Made by a program: the position numbers and the translations under genes. A DNA stretch of 64,000 nt from Zygaena filipendulae. Lineage: Eukaryota; Arthropoda; Insecta; Lepidoptera; Zygaenidae. Below, in pieces: positions 1 through 11,230 of this stretch (within the stretch, counting starts at the first letter, position 1; each line of letters starts with the position of its first letter). The notes below the pieces were generated by a model, which saw nothing but the letters and a program-made list of their open reading frames with translations, was not told the DNA's origin and made no database searches. The stretch spans positions 3,657,001 through 3,721,000 of the forward strand of contig OU015674.1 in NCBI GenBank assembly GCA_907165275.2. Reading direction: 5' to 3'.

Positions 1-239
1 GCTTAGTGCGGTAAATAACGCGCTAAAACCCTTTGATGTGTCCAGAAAACCGACACCCGAGCTATCGCTTAACGTTTGACGTCATTAGTAATGCCGTTAG
101 TGTGTTAACCCGTTAAAATGTTGGTCACATCTACGTAATGCCTTAATTAGCGCACTAATTTACGCGTTAACACGCAGGTGTAGCAGTAGCTTAAGGATAA
201 GAAGAATAAAAGAAGTTTGGAGTTCCTACGGGAATTCCA
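1..239. other. Gene-free DNA at window edge
   Basis: No open frame of note. The stretch is rich in short degenerate words related to TTAACGCGTTA (for example near 69, 106 and 165), which may be an old, decayed repeat. I cannot name it. Confidence 0.3.
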
Positions 240-377
240 ATACTAGAAACGGTTGGACTGATTTTGACGGGACATTCACTGCTAATTAGCTGATGTTATA
301 AGGAGTAAATTAGGCTACTTTGGAGTTCCTGCGGTAATTCCGAAACTAACGCGGGTGAAACCGGGGGGCATAGCTAG
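240..377 (+). mobile_element. Helitron-like element (HLE), decayed copy
   Basis: The 3' half is recognisable: an AGTTCCTGCGGTAATTCCG palindrome remnant, then GCGGGTGAAACC and a terminal CTAG at 374-377 followed by T. The 5' half is diverged and the TC start is not clear. Non-coding and non-autonomous. Confidence 0.5.
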
Positions 378-2043
378 TGTCTTATAAATAGCACCACATA
401 TTCGACTTTATTTCGCCAGGTTGCTAAATTATTTTTTTAAGTGTTACAGGTTTGTGTGGGAACAAGGAGTGGGTCATAAATAAGGCAGGTGTTACACGTG
501 TATTGTTGTGTTACACTGTGCTTGTATGTTAGGTACGGGATCGCGTGTTGGTGGTATTTTCTTTTGAACTAAGACCGAGTGAGCTTTACCTTTTCCGCTG
601 GTGGAATTTCCCATATTTAACCTTTTGTAAGCGGAATTCTTGCGAGTTTGTACGTAGGTGTGCACTTTTTGAGCTCACCTTTTTAAGGGGGGAATGGGAG
701 GGTTGAGGAATCCTTTACAAAGAGGACAACGAGGTGACTCTTTCGTTACACGTGTTTTTGAGTGGGTGATAGCTTGTTTATGAGTGTGATCATTTACATA
801 GAAAATTGAGAGTAGACATCTTTTATTTGGTTCTTAGTATTTACTTCGTTATTGATATTTAAATTTCATTAGAAAATAGATTCTTGCTATTTGCGTACCA
901 ACTAAGGCGAAAATAATATATGTAATAAATAGGTTTGATATTAATTTGAAAAGATGCATATCATGAAAACACAATCCTGGCTTATTTTTAATGACGAAAC
1001 GAATGGAATGTATTTGTTTGATTTGACCACTGAAATTCGGAATTTTCTTGATTTCCTTTCCGACATAACAATGGTTCAAATTAGTGGATATCTACGAAAC
1101 AATTAATAATAGCAACAACAATATATCTCTATTTGACTCCTTTGATATCAGTCAACATTGTAAGTTCAAGTTAAAGACGTAAACGGTAAAACATTGCTGA
1201 CAAAAAAGCAAGTCTACCTATCTACCTATCTATTATAACGCTGGCTAAAGTGCGAAAGTCCATAAAAAAATTAAAGAAAAAAGGAATAACAACATTGTAA
1301 CGCGGCAGTTCCTCAATTAACCAAACCTGTTAACTACTGCAACAACGCGAAATTAACAGCAAAGTTTAAGTTATAAAGTAAGTAGCTACGCCATGAGTGA
1401 GTAACTGACGCTTTTTTGAGGCAAGAAACCTGCAGGTAGGATTTAAAACCGCACTCTTTACTTACTCTTCAACACGTGAGAGAGGCTCAAATTACTCAAC
1501 TTTCGCAACGCCTTTTGCACAGTTCACTACCCAGCATGCTGCACTTAAGGAAAAATTCAAATTTTACTTCTACGGTCAGATTTTATAGTAATCTTAATAC
1601 CTATTTTCTCAAACTACAGCTAAGAACTACTATTTTTCTGACAACGCGAATAAAATAATAAGAAATTATACTTTTGCTTTCAGTATATTGTAATACGTAC
1701 CTACTTTTATCTTTTTTTTGTTACCTTGATCGACTTGTTTTTTTTTAGTCTAGACGCAACATCGTGTCAAGCTATGCTATCGCATATCGCGTGGTCGAAA
1801 CTCGATCGGACAGCGGTGGTAAGCGATAGCCGACCGGAATTATGCGGTGGACTGTACTGGATAGGTTTCGCGCTTAGTCTTAATCTATAGTCGATTCGAT
1901 TCCCAGGCTCTCTCGATGACGTGATATTATATTATGTAGTTTGGTACGTTGGAATTTGTTGAATTGTTATGGTAGGTACTATCTATATTGATACACAATT
2001 CGGATATGGGCATATATATATACTGATTAATATACTTTTGTAA
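378..2043. other. Gene-free interval
   Basis: AT-rich DNA with only short open frames (60-76 codons) of no recognisable product. No terminal repeats or RNA genes seen. Probably intergenic or intronic. Confidence 0.4.
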
Positions 2044-2245
2044 TCTATACAAATATTATAAAGAGCAAAAGTTTGTGTGTTTGTAACGTTGTAGGGGGTA
2101 ATCTCTGGATCTACTGAACCGCTTTTGAAAATTCTTTCACTTATAGGAAGCTACAGTGATCCTGAGTGTCATAGAGTACTTTTTATCCCAAAATTCCCGC
2201 GGGAACTCCGATATTACCGCGGGTAAAACCACGGGGGTCAGCTAG
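2044..2245 (+). mobile_element. Helitron-like element (HLE), near full length
   Basis: Starts TC after an A and ends CTAG before a T, the A^T insertion rule of Helitrons. The internal ATTCCCGCGGGAACTCCG palindrome and the terminal hairpin (GCGGGTAAAACCACGG) are both present. No coding capacity; such copies depend on a Rep/helicase supplied elsewhere. Belongs to the subfamily with ATCTACTGAACCG in its middle, also seen at 6790 and, reversed, at 47721. Confidence 0.7.
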
Positions 2246-4837
2246 TTAAACTATATAATACACATGGTAATCATATTTAGAAATTCGATAGGATCAGGCT
2301 TATAATCGCGTACATATAGTTGCTACTTCCTAGAACTAGATGGGTACCTACTGCGTTCTCTACGGAGGCTGTCGATAACAATGGCTTCCGAAAAACAAAT
2401 TCTAAATTCAAAGTTTAAAACACAAATAAACTTGAATTGAGAACTGAAAGCCGGCTCCATCTGGCATAGACAACAGACATGGGAGGAAGAGCGCGACTTC
2501 AATTTGAAATTCGTAGCAACATCACATAAACGGCTCGCGGCCAAAGTTTGCCGTGTGAAAACGTTTTAAAGCCGTCAAACGCCAGATCCGAGTGTCTGAG
2601 CGATCATTACTGTTTTTCCCTGGGATTGCGGCGAAATGGCCGTCGGGAGAGAGGGATGAAATGCTACTGCCATTAGACATTATTCCGTTCGTCGTCTTAA
2701 AAAAAAGCTATGATGTGTGCTTAAGTCGTTGCGAATATTTCACTGAAAAAAATGTAATAATACCGTTATTATTTGAGCAGTTTAATCTTACGAAAACGAG
2801 CCACAAAAAGCATTTAGGTACCATATCAACATTTATAGAATGTAATGAATTTTTTAAACATAACATTCTAATAGAATCCACACATTTATGGAAAAAATAA
2901 TTTAAGGGATTTTAGCAGTAAAAACTTCATAACAAAGTATTTTTTTACGACGCATAAGACATATAAACGAAAATAAAAAGAAACACACTTGTTTTTGGAA
3001 CGCCACTGGCACACCCACCGCGTAATATAGTGGTCACCATTAAACCATAACGAGTTCTTACGCTATAAATAACAAAACAACCATTATAATTACAGCGAAC
3101 GAAAATTCTCTTATCGACCTCATATTTCACCCAAAGTCTGGTATTAGGTTGAACAGTAAATACTGCGGCCTTGTTTGAGGAATTAAAAACTTAATATTAA
3201 CAGCACGGGCGTTGAAGTAGGAAACGACGCGGGAAAATGATCGTATCCACTTTTGTTTATATAGAAGAAAAAAGAGAACTTTTATCATTGTGCACAAGCA
3301 AAACTTATAGACAACAACAAAAAGTTGATAGAGAAGATAAAATATAGATAGATATAAGGTTTGAGCCGGCATCGGCACCCCGTTCGAGTGGCTCACTGGC
3401 TATATTATTATTTTATGACTACAACTAACTAGTAACTACTACTACTATTTTATTAGACCATAACTACTTTACCAATGCAATAAGCTTATGAAAGTTAACT
3501 TTAAAAAAACTAGTTATATTAAACAGATAAGATTGTTGTAATTAAATACATAATTAAGTGGATCAATATAATATTGTTAATCTGTTGTAACGCAACGTGA
3601 AAATATTATCTTGAGATTGGATTAATCCCCATTAAACATAAACATCGTAAACAACGACCTCGATTATATGATCATTACAGTAGCAAATATCCATTTGTAA
3701 TGGCGGGGGACAGCAATGGCGTCCCTGAGAAAAATAAAACGAGCGGGCAAAGGAAATTGCGTGTTTGGTTAAAAAAAAAAAATAACACGAAGGAGAGAGA
3801 AATGGCGCGAACAAGATTACCACATTTTTTGACGTGACATGTCTCCTTGATGATCGTCTCTTGTCATGAACAACAATCGATGGAGTCACGTTTTATGAAG
3901 GAAATATCAAAAATTAAAATAGTTTTCCGTTAAAAAATCACTCACAAAAAAAAAATTTACGTCCTAAATTTTCTTAAAGCATACCGAGCTTCCTGTTCCA
4001 TTCGAGTTTCTGCTTATTTTGATAAAAATTTTATATGTTTAAAAACAAATCAATGCCAATTTAATTTTAAGTAAAAAAAAAATCAGAATGTAGGGCATCA
4101 GGCACTATCACAATCGATACCTACTAATATGTATTAGGTATAAAGAGGTAGAAAAGTTTTTATGTTTGGATACAATATATTGAGTATATTTTCATTGATA
4201 GCTACAGTATCTCTGGGATAGTTTGTTTCCGGTGAAACGGACCGTTATTTGTAAAAATAGGTACAAACACTTAAAACAACTAAGTTGGGGGTTTCGAAAA
4301 AATAGTATCCAATGTTTCGTGTTTCTCGTGTGCATTTACTTCAGATCCGGCCCAATGAGCCCCCGGAACGATTTCGTACGGAAGCTGTAGGTAATCTTGT
4401 TTCGTACACCGCAGTCGGGTCAGAACAAATTCTCAAATAGGCACATATAACTAACTACGAACTGTAGTAGTGGAGTGGAGAGTCTTTATACTAAGAATTG
4501 AAAAGGATATCAAAATAAAGATATTATGAAAATCACTAAAATTTTCTTCTGAAACACCGCATATAATTTATGCCTTAATACTAAAACGCAAATGAAATTT
4601 GGATATAGAGAAGCAATAGTGTGTTAACTGTTAACCCACACTGGAGAAATTTTTAGTGCCTACCTAAATCGTGTTTTAAAATTGCAGCGCCATTTTGTGT
4701 CAACATTTTGTTTGAATTTATAATACATATAAGCCTTATTACAATGAGGTAAACACATAATTAAAAAACGTTCTATAACTCTCAATAGAGCCTTCTGTAT
4801 CAATAACTTCACTTTGTGGGTTGACATGTTATTGCTT
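2246..4837. other. Gene-free interval with GAGAG/ATGGC motif clusters
   Basis: No host gene recognised. A 102-codon frame at 2592-2900 (+) has no recognisable domain and poor coding character. Two spots pair GAGAG with ATGGC within tens of bases: 2634-2655 and the cluster listed at 3699-3810. The rest is AT-rich without visible structure. Confidence 0.4.
3699..3810 (+). promoter_or_regulatory. Candidate cis-regulatory cluster (ATGGCG x3 plus GAGAG)
   Basis: Three AATGGCG words lie in the same orientation at about 3699, 3715 and 3801. A GGAGAGAGA run (3792-3800) touches the third. In Drosophila, GCCAT/ATGGC is the core bound by Pleiohomeotic (YY1 family) and GAGAG is bound by GAGA factor, and the two cluster in Polycomb response elements. 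That this is such an element is inference from motifs only; motifs this short also occur by chance. Confidence 0.2.
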
Positions 4838-5071
4838 ATCAGTTATCACCGTCCATTTATTGTTCCAACAACATTTCTTGCCCATAACGCGCGTCCTAAA
4901 AACACAATTCCGACCGCTCCAGATGCGAAAATATTAGAAATTAATATTCTGTATACCGTAACACGCGATGTAAATGTATTTTTTTGAAGTGAAACTTCTT
5001 TGATCGCGAAGGATTTTTGCGGCCTCCTATCTTAACGAGGCGTGTTATGGTGTGGAGTGAATAAGGGCCCT
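4838..5071 (+). repeat. TIR-type repeat, copy A
   Basis: Shares an internal block with 18267-18445: ACAACATT.CTTGCCCATAA, then CGCGCGTCC, then AAAATATTAGAAATT, then TGTAAATGTATTTTTTT and AAACTTCTTTGAT. Its right end AGTGAATAAGGGCCCT (5056-5071) is the inverse of the left end of the other copy, so the family has terminal inverted repeats. The left end here is eroded. Probably a non-autonomous DNA transposon of unassigned superfamily. Confidence 0.5.
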
Positions 5072-6789
5072 ACGGGATAGTTTCTGAGCAAGCATAATTA
5101 ATCTAGCGACACCTGCTGTGCAATACCTGTTGTTTAATACTTAGTGGTTGATAATAATTTTTGAAACAGATACCACAAAATACTTGGCAAATTCCCTTTT
5201 GTCACCACCTACACGAAGCGACGCTAATATTTGAAATAATATTTCGCCCCGTAACAGAGGGTGCCCGGGGCGGTCGGTGCAAGCATTGGATGAGTAAAGG
5301 CATAAGCATAACAATTCAGTGGTTGGGTAATTCAATCCACAATATATCCCGCGGTTATGACGAAAAGTAATGTACACACGGAGCTTCGACACCGACGAAA
5401 AATAAAGCCTTCATTCTCTGCAATATAGACGAAATTGCCTTATTTCGAAGTATTTTTTTTTTCGGGACGTCCTCTTAAGTCTCGTCGAAAAAAATCAATG
5501 AAATATCATACGAGCCTGGTAAATAGACTTTACAAAAGGGCCGATGTAGAAGAATTTTCTTAAATTCCGGCCTTTATTTTGTCTATAATAGAATACCAAC
5601 GCAATAAGACGTAACGGTAAAAAGAATTTACTTCTCAAATATGTGCGTGAAAATTCCTATGTACCTACATCAGAAATTCAAGAATGAATAAAATGCGTGT
5701 AATCCAGGACAAAAAAAGAAATACCGGCTGCTTTATACTTGAGAAAAAATGAATTTTTAATCATAAACACAAAGCTACGAGCGAGACCATAGACAATGAT
5801 GGGCGTGGTTTTAAACTTTATTATTTGCAAGTTAGGAACAAAACGAGCCACAACTCAGTGTTAGGAACAATAACAGCGAGATTACTTGGCCCTATCCTAT
5901 CGCAGTATCCAGAAAACGAATCCTGAATGATATATCCGCTGTGATGGCACGAAAGAATTGGTGCGATATCGCGCGCTGTCGTCGTCCTGCGGCAGCCATC
6001 TTGACAAGCCGTTCCCGCCAAAACGTTTGAAAACGAACGTCGCTTGTCGGGATATGGAAAATATAGTCCTATTCTTTCTGAATTTTCACAAATGGAAGTA
6101 GGTTTAGGAATTATTGTCCTAGCGTCAGGATCGAAAGAAAAAAAATAATATTAACGTTTTAAGGTAGGTACCTATCGTTTAAAAAAATTGCGTTTCTTCT
6201 GTCTGTTATAAAGTACCTGTGTCCTGTAATGTAATGCAATACAAGTAGCAAAACCACGTAATTATTTTAAAAAAATGTATACTTTTACAAAATGATTGCG
6301 ATTACGAATGTATTTCAAGTAATTATTTAGGGAGACTCAATAAAACAAAAAGCAATGTTTAAAAATAAATAAAAAATATTACTCAACAATATGATTTCCG
6401 TGTTGTTATATCAAGTAAAAAAATGTTAATGCAATTTGTACGACAAACGACATTCTTGACTCGTGTTGCGTTGTTTGCGTGTCACGGTGGAATAAAAATT
6501 GTGCGCCGTACGAATTTGATATATCGTGTATTTAACTCTTTATATCTACATATCTTTATCAAAATCGGTAGGAAAAGAGTAGCTACACATTAATATAATC
6601 CACGGGATTTCGTGCCGTAGAGTTTTCATGGCAGTTCTCGATTGAATGTGTTTAAAATGACTGTTTAATAAATGACGCAACGAACCAAATTATTTTTAAC
6701 CAATTAAGACTTAACAATCAAATTGAAGGTACATCAACTGTTAAAATAGATACACTTAACAATGTTGATTAAATAAGAATAATTAATAG
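5072..6789. other. Gene-free interval
   Basis: No gene, long inverted repeat or RNA gene recognised. Short frames (66-83 codons) look fortuitous. The sequence is mostly AT-rich. Confidence 0.4.
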
Positions 6790-6935
6790 GTAATTTCTGG
6801 ATCTACTGAGCCGATTTTGAAAATTCTTTCACTTATAGAAAACTACGGTAGTCCTGACTCCTGAGTGACAAAGGGTACTTTTTATCCCACGGGAACTCCA
6901 AAATTACTGCAGGTGAAACCGCGGGGGACAGCTAG
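6790..6935 (+). mobile_element. Helitron-like element (HLE), 5'-truncated
   Basis: Carries GGATCTACTGAGCCGATTTT, the CACGGGAACTCC half-palindrome, GCAGGTGAAACCGCGG and a terminal CTAG (6932-6935) before T. The usual TC...AATATTATAA head is missing. Confidence 0.65.
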
Positions 6936-8515
6936 TAATTTATAATTCTATAAGTACAAATGAAAATTTTGAGTTGCATGCTGTTGCGCTTCTTCAGGGC
7001 TTTTACGGACTGGGTAAATATTTCGCAATATTTTATTACTGAGGTATTTTATCTTCACCAGGGATAGAATATACGACTGTAGATTCTTATCAATAAAATA
7101 ATTTTAGAATCGGTTCAGTAGTTTCAGATTCCTACTAGGTATACAATTATAGAGACCTACAATATTTTTTTTTGTTATTAAGTATAAACTTTTTTTTTCT
7201 TCTAATGGATGAATGAATTATTAAGATATTTTCTATCGCAACACCAGTGCGTAAAAATATTAAAAGTTTCCTTTTTCATGTTTTAGGGTTTTTGGTTTTA
7301 AATGAATTCGAAAACACGGAAACGCATCAAAATAGACACAAATCATTAATACAATAGTAGCTGTGTGTAAACATGAAAAGTAAAAAATACCTGTTTGATG
7401 AGCTGCAAACAACAGATAAACGTTTCAAACGTACGCAGACAACTTGAACGAACAAAAAAGAAGAAAAAAAGCGCAATAATCGTCTCTTAAAACGAACAGA
7501 GACTGTTTAAAAACCGCACTCGCGCCATTCCACTTCATTACGACCTCCTCGGGCAAAAAGTAACATGGCGGAGAAAAATGGCAGTGATTCCTCGCCATAT
7601 TTGCGTTCCGTGACACTCTACATTTGTCTCTAGTTACGATTAAACATCATAAATTCATAACTCCTTAAGGTGTGTGTAGCCATCGTCACTTGATAAAAAA
7701 AACCTATCTTAGGTAAGTATTTCGTTTAAAACGAAATCAATGCTAGGATTTTAAATAAAATAGAGTAAACGTACGTTCTTATAATATAATTTGGTAATAC
7801 TTCTACATAATATTTAAACTTCGTAAGTAATAAAAATAAAGAACAAAACTGCCAAAAGAAGGACAAATGTGACGGTTTTCAATAAAGCTTTTTATATTAC
7901 GAGTAATTTAAAATGCAGCGGAAGCATTGTGAAAAAATTGAATATTACTTATTTACCTTACCTTATCCAACGTTTTTTTGATGATGTTGATTAAACGATC
8001 ATAAAAAAAATTTGTTGTGTAGCGAGTGGCGCTAGACTGGCGGCTATTCGCGCCCTTTAAGCTTTGTACACAAGCTAGCGCCCTTTGGTGTGAAAATGGG
8101 ATATAATTTTGGGAAAATAATCAAAAAGCGGTTCGCGTGCCCAACGGACATTAGGTCGGCCCTGCCCTGAGCGCTCATGTTAATGTTGCAAGCTATAACG
8201 CGCGGTATGTATGTAATGAACCGAGGAAAATTGTGTTGCCATAAAAATAATTGTGTTTCCTACCTCCCTGGTTCTTCCACGTCACTCGATTAGCTAAGCG
8301 GAAAACCTGGTACTACATGTGTTGTAGCGCTATCGACAATGACACTTCATGTAGATGCAATTCTCTTTCAAATATTTTTAGAACGAAAGACAGTAAAACG
8401 TGTTTTTATCTTCTATTCCAGAAAGACAAGAAACACCTAAACACAATCAAAATACTGGCACTATGATTCAATGTTAATGTTGTTAAAAGAAAAAAGAAAA
8501 AAATCATAGAACTTA
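6936..8515. other. Gene-free interval with HLE fragment
   Basis: A reversed HLE-internal fragment lies near 7090-7130 (TTAGAATCGGTTCAGTAGTT). Three ATGGC/GCCAT words sit in 7564-7602. The 8030-8165 stretch is less AT-rich and contains an AAGCTTTGTACACAAGCT hairpin. No gene recognised. Confidence 0.35.
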
Positions 8516-9031
8516 GAGCGATGCCACACGGGCGTTGCAGCTGCGCTGCGTCGTCGCGCCGCGATGATTTCAACGCAGTGAATGCCACATGAGCGCTGCG
8601 TCGACGCTGCGTCAACGTAGTTAACTCCGTCGTCGCTGCGTTGGTGTAGGATGTCAGTCTTTGAACGACAATGGAGTTGAATAAAATCTTCATTTGATTT
8701 ATCCCATAAAGGAGGTCTTTCTTGAACTAATGAGATAAGATAATCTATATCAATATCTTCCGCACTCATTTTCACAATAAAATGTGCAATAACTGTCACC
8801 TTCAATATGCTAATAAATACTGCGCTGCTGCTCCGTCATTTCAACGCAGTTCCCTTCCCCACCTCGTCTCTCACCTCTCCTTGAACGTTGTGCTTGCGTT
8901 GCGTCGCCTTCCGTTATTTCAACGCATCGTGTGGCATGTCGTTCAGATTTGTATGTAGAACAACGGAGCGTCACCGCTCAGTCGACGCAGCGCTAACGCA
9001 ACGCACAGACAACGCCCGTGTGGCATCGCTC
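8516..9031 (-). mobile_element. PIF/Harbinger-type element, internally deleted
   Basis: Terminal inverted repeats of about 22 bp open with GAGCGATGCCACACGGGCGT and close with its inverse (9010-9031). Both ends abut TTA (8513-8515 and 9032-9034), the 3-bp target duplication typical of PIF/Harbinger. The interior is dense in short CTGCGTCGACGC-like words and TTTCAACGCAG subterminal repeats. A minus-strand frame carries a MADF-like fragment (see next entry), the domain found in the second, DNA-binding protein of Harbinger transposons. No DDE transposase remains, so the element is non-autonomous. Confidence 0.75.
8641..8769 (-). pseudogene. MADF-like domain fragment inside the Harbinger-type element
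   Basis: From an ATG at 8769, reading leftward, the frame gives MSAEDIDIDY followed by LISLVQERPPLWDKS. This fits the start of a MADF (Myb/SANT-like) domain: an acidic lead, a helix with LI.LV, then RP.LWD. Similarity fades after about residue 32, where the downstream tyrosine/tryptophan part of the domain should follow, and the frame runs into the subterminal repeats. In intact Harbinger elements this protein binds DNA and helps import the transposase. Here only the N-terminal part survives, presumably joined to the terminus by internal deletion. Confidence 0.6.
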
Positions 9032-9034
9032 TTA

Positions 9035-10760
9035 AAGTGCAACACATCGAATTACTCAGCATTCCATATTCAAGGAATTACGTCAAAGACAACATCAAAC
9101 ATTTCCGTGCTATGTACGGTACGTATCTCGCATCATATTCACGTAGAGAAATCTCGAAACCTTTGTAAAACCGTTGGTAGTGGTAATTACTTTGTATAGT
9201 TTTCAAGACTTCGACTCAATACGATTTATGTGTTTGGTCGCTGCTCCGACTTTTATGCTCTCTGATACGTTTAGTGTTTTCGAGAACAAATGTTTGGTGT
9301 GTTATTGTTTTAGGTTATTTTTAGTCCGTTTGCATCCACGGTTGCTGTAGTAGCTTTTAATACTACACTATTTTTCTCTGTTTTATTTCTAAAAAGTAGT
9401 AATGTGTTGTTTAGAGTTGGAGACATTAAGCAGCTAGGAAGGGGATCGTAAAGATAACTTAAAGAAAGTACAAAGTTGCAATGGTCCAGGAAGATTTAAG
9501 TCGTTTGATGTTCCTAACAGAATTTAAATGCATTCTATTTAGAGAATTTACTATTACTGTGTAAAAGAAAGGAGATAAAATTGGACATTGCATAAAAAGA
9601 CAAGCGAACGAAATACTTACTATACACGTTGGTATCGCCTTTTGGCCATACTAACTTTGAGGACCACGCTGAGTAAGACTGCAGGGACATTTCATAAATA
9701 TGTAGATGTCAAGTAGAATAGGTGTGAAATAAAAAGGGAATAAGAAAAAAATTCTTTAACATAATATAATTATGTACTTTATGCCTATATAACTATCGTT
9801 GAATAGCTCGATTTGAGAAATATAATTTTGTAAATTGGATTGAACGGATTTTTTTTTAACTTCAAATAGGTTTTTTTATAAAATTAAGGTCGGTCAACAA
9901 TTTCAAACGACAAAATATATCAGCGATAAAATTCGGTTAAGCTCTAAGGGTAGGGTTTGGAAATTGGTATCTTCCACTAATTTAATACAACGACGTATCG
10001 TTTGCTTGATGCGATTATGTGTTTGAGTGGAGCTGGCTTTAGATTCGGTATAGTTATAGAAATCGATACTCACTGTCGATGGTACCTACTTGTCTCGAGG
10101 TCAAAGAACTTACCGCATGCCATTGCATTAATAGAAAAAACCGCTATTATTGTACCGATATTTATTTGGAATTATAACAGAATAAGTAACTTTTTTTATC
10201 TATTATTATACAATACCAAAGCAGACAATAGCTTCATTTGTATTGTACACTAATGGAGTAAGTACAACGTGCCGTATGAAAGGCAAATTATTTCTGACTT
10301 TCCAAAACAAGTCAACAGTACAGTTGGTGACTTTGACAGTTCGCTCTTAAACCAACTTCACGAAATGTCACCCGCTCCGAAGCTATTCGGTGATAAATTA
10401 TTAGAAACGCTAATCTGGGATGCGAAATATAATCCCGGGGCGAGTAAACAACGGGGCAGTGGCGACATAACTTAACAAAATGTACAACGATAATTGGTAC
10501 AAACAATCGAAATTAATTTCCTACGATTCGGTCAACCCTGTAATACGGGGGCCTTAACGACCCACCCACCCAAAACTTGCAATAACCGTAATAAATTACT
10601 ATCCAATCCAAGTTGGTCTAATAAGACGCCCGAAGAGGATTTCGCCGGCGCAGTGTTAAGAACTAGAGAACTATTTCACGAAATAATTTCTACTATTAAA
10701 TTTTCAATGTTTCTCTTGTGAAACAAAAATGTATTCACACATCAAATAACATTTTATGTA
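9035..10760. other. Gene-free interval
   Basis: Short frames at 10002-10253, 10269-10475 and 10494-10721 (68-83 codons, +) have no recognisable domain. No inverted repeats or RNA genes seen. Confidence 0.4.
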
Positions 10761-10983
10761 TCTTTGATATTGTATAATTATGTGAAAGTGAGTTTGTTTG
10801 TTACTCTTTCACGCCTTAACGGCTCAACTGATCATCATGAAATTTTCCGTATGGAACATCATCCCCATGTTCCGTATACAACGTATACACGTTGTCATGG
10901 GTAGAGAGAAGGACATCATTTCATCCCAGAATTCCCGCGAGAACTCCGAAATTAACGCGGTTGAATCCGCGGGGAACAGCTAG
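10761..10983 (+). mobile_element. Helitron-like element (HLE), near full length
   Basis: Starts TC after A. Contains the GTTTGTTACTCTTTCACGCC head, AACGGCTCAACTGATCATCA, a CCCGCGAGAACTCCG palindrome remnant and a GCGGTTGAATCCGCGG hairpin, and ends CTAG at 10980-10983. The next base is A rather than T. Middle part differs from other copies by a small duplication around CGTATACAACGTATACACGT. Confidence 0.7.
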
Positions 10984-11092
10984 ACTTATATGTATAAAAG
11001 TAAATTGCATGTGCTAACTGCTAACTGATTCATCAACGCAAGGTGAATAGACTGAATAGGGGTAGGTAATGAAAATCAATATCTTGCAAATA

Positions 11093-11230
11093 AGTTCAAA
11101 TCAAATCAAATCAAATATTCTTTATTGTCGCCAAAAACATAAATATAAAAAAAATACATGGTGGAAAATACAGGCAACAAAGGGCGGCCTTATTGCTTAA
11201 AAGCAATTTCTTCCAGGCAACCTTGTTTTA
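11093..11230 (-). mobile_element. Non-LTR retrotransposon 3' end
   Basis: Read on the minus strand this is a 3' untranslated end: a TTGCTTTTAAGCAATAAGGC hairpin region, GCCGCCCTTTGTTGCC, CAATAAAGAA, and a (TTTGA)n tail. The same tail and AATAAAG-type signal recur at 32732-32850. No coding part remains. Family not determined. Confidence 0.55.

Noticed and set aside
8888..9199. 103-codon plus-strand frame across the Harbinger-type element end
   Set aside because: It crosses the TIR and the target duplication into flanking DNA and has no domain; the MADF-like frame on the other strand explains the region better.
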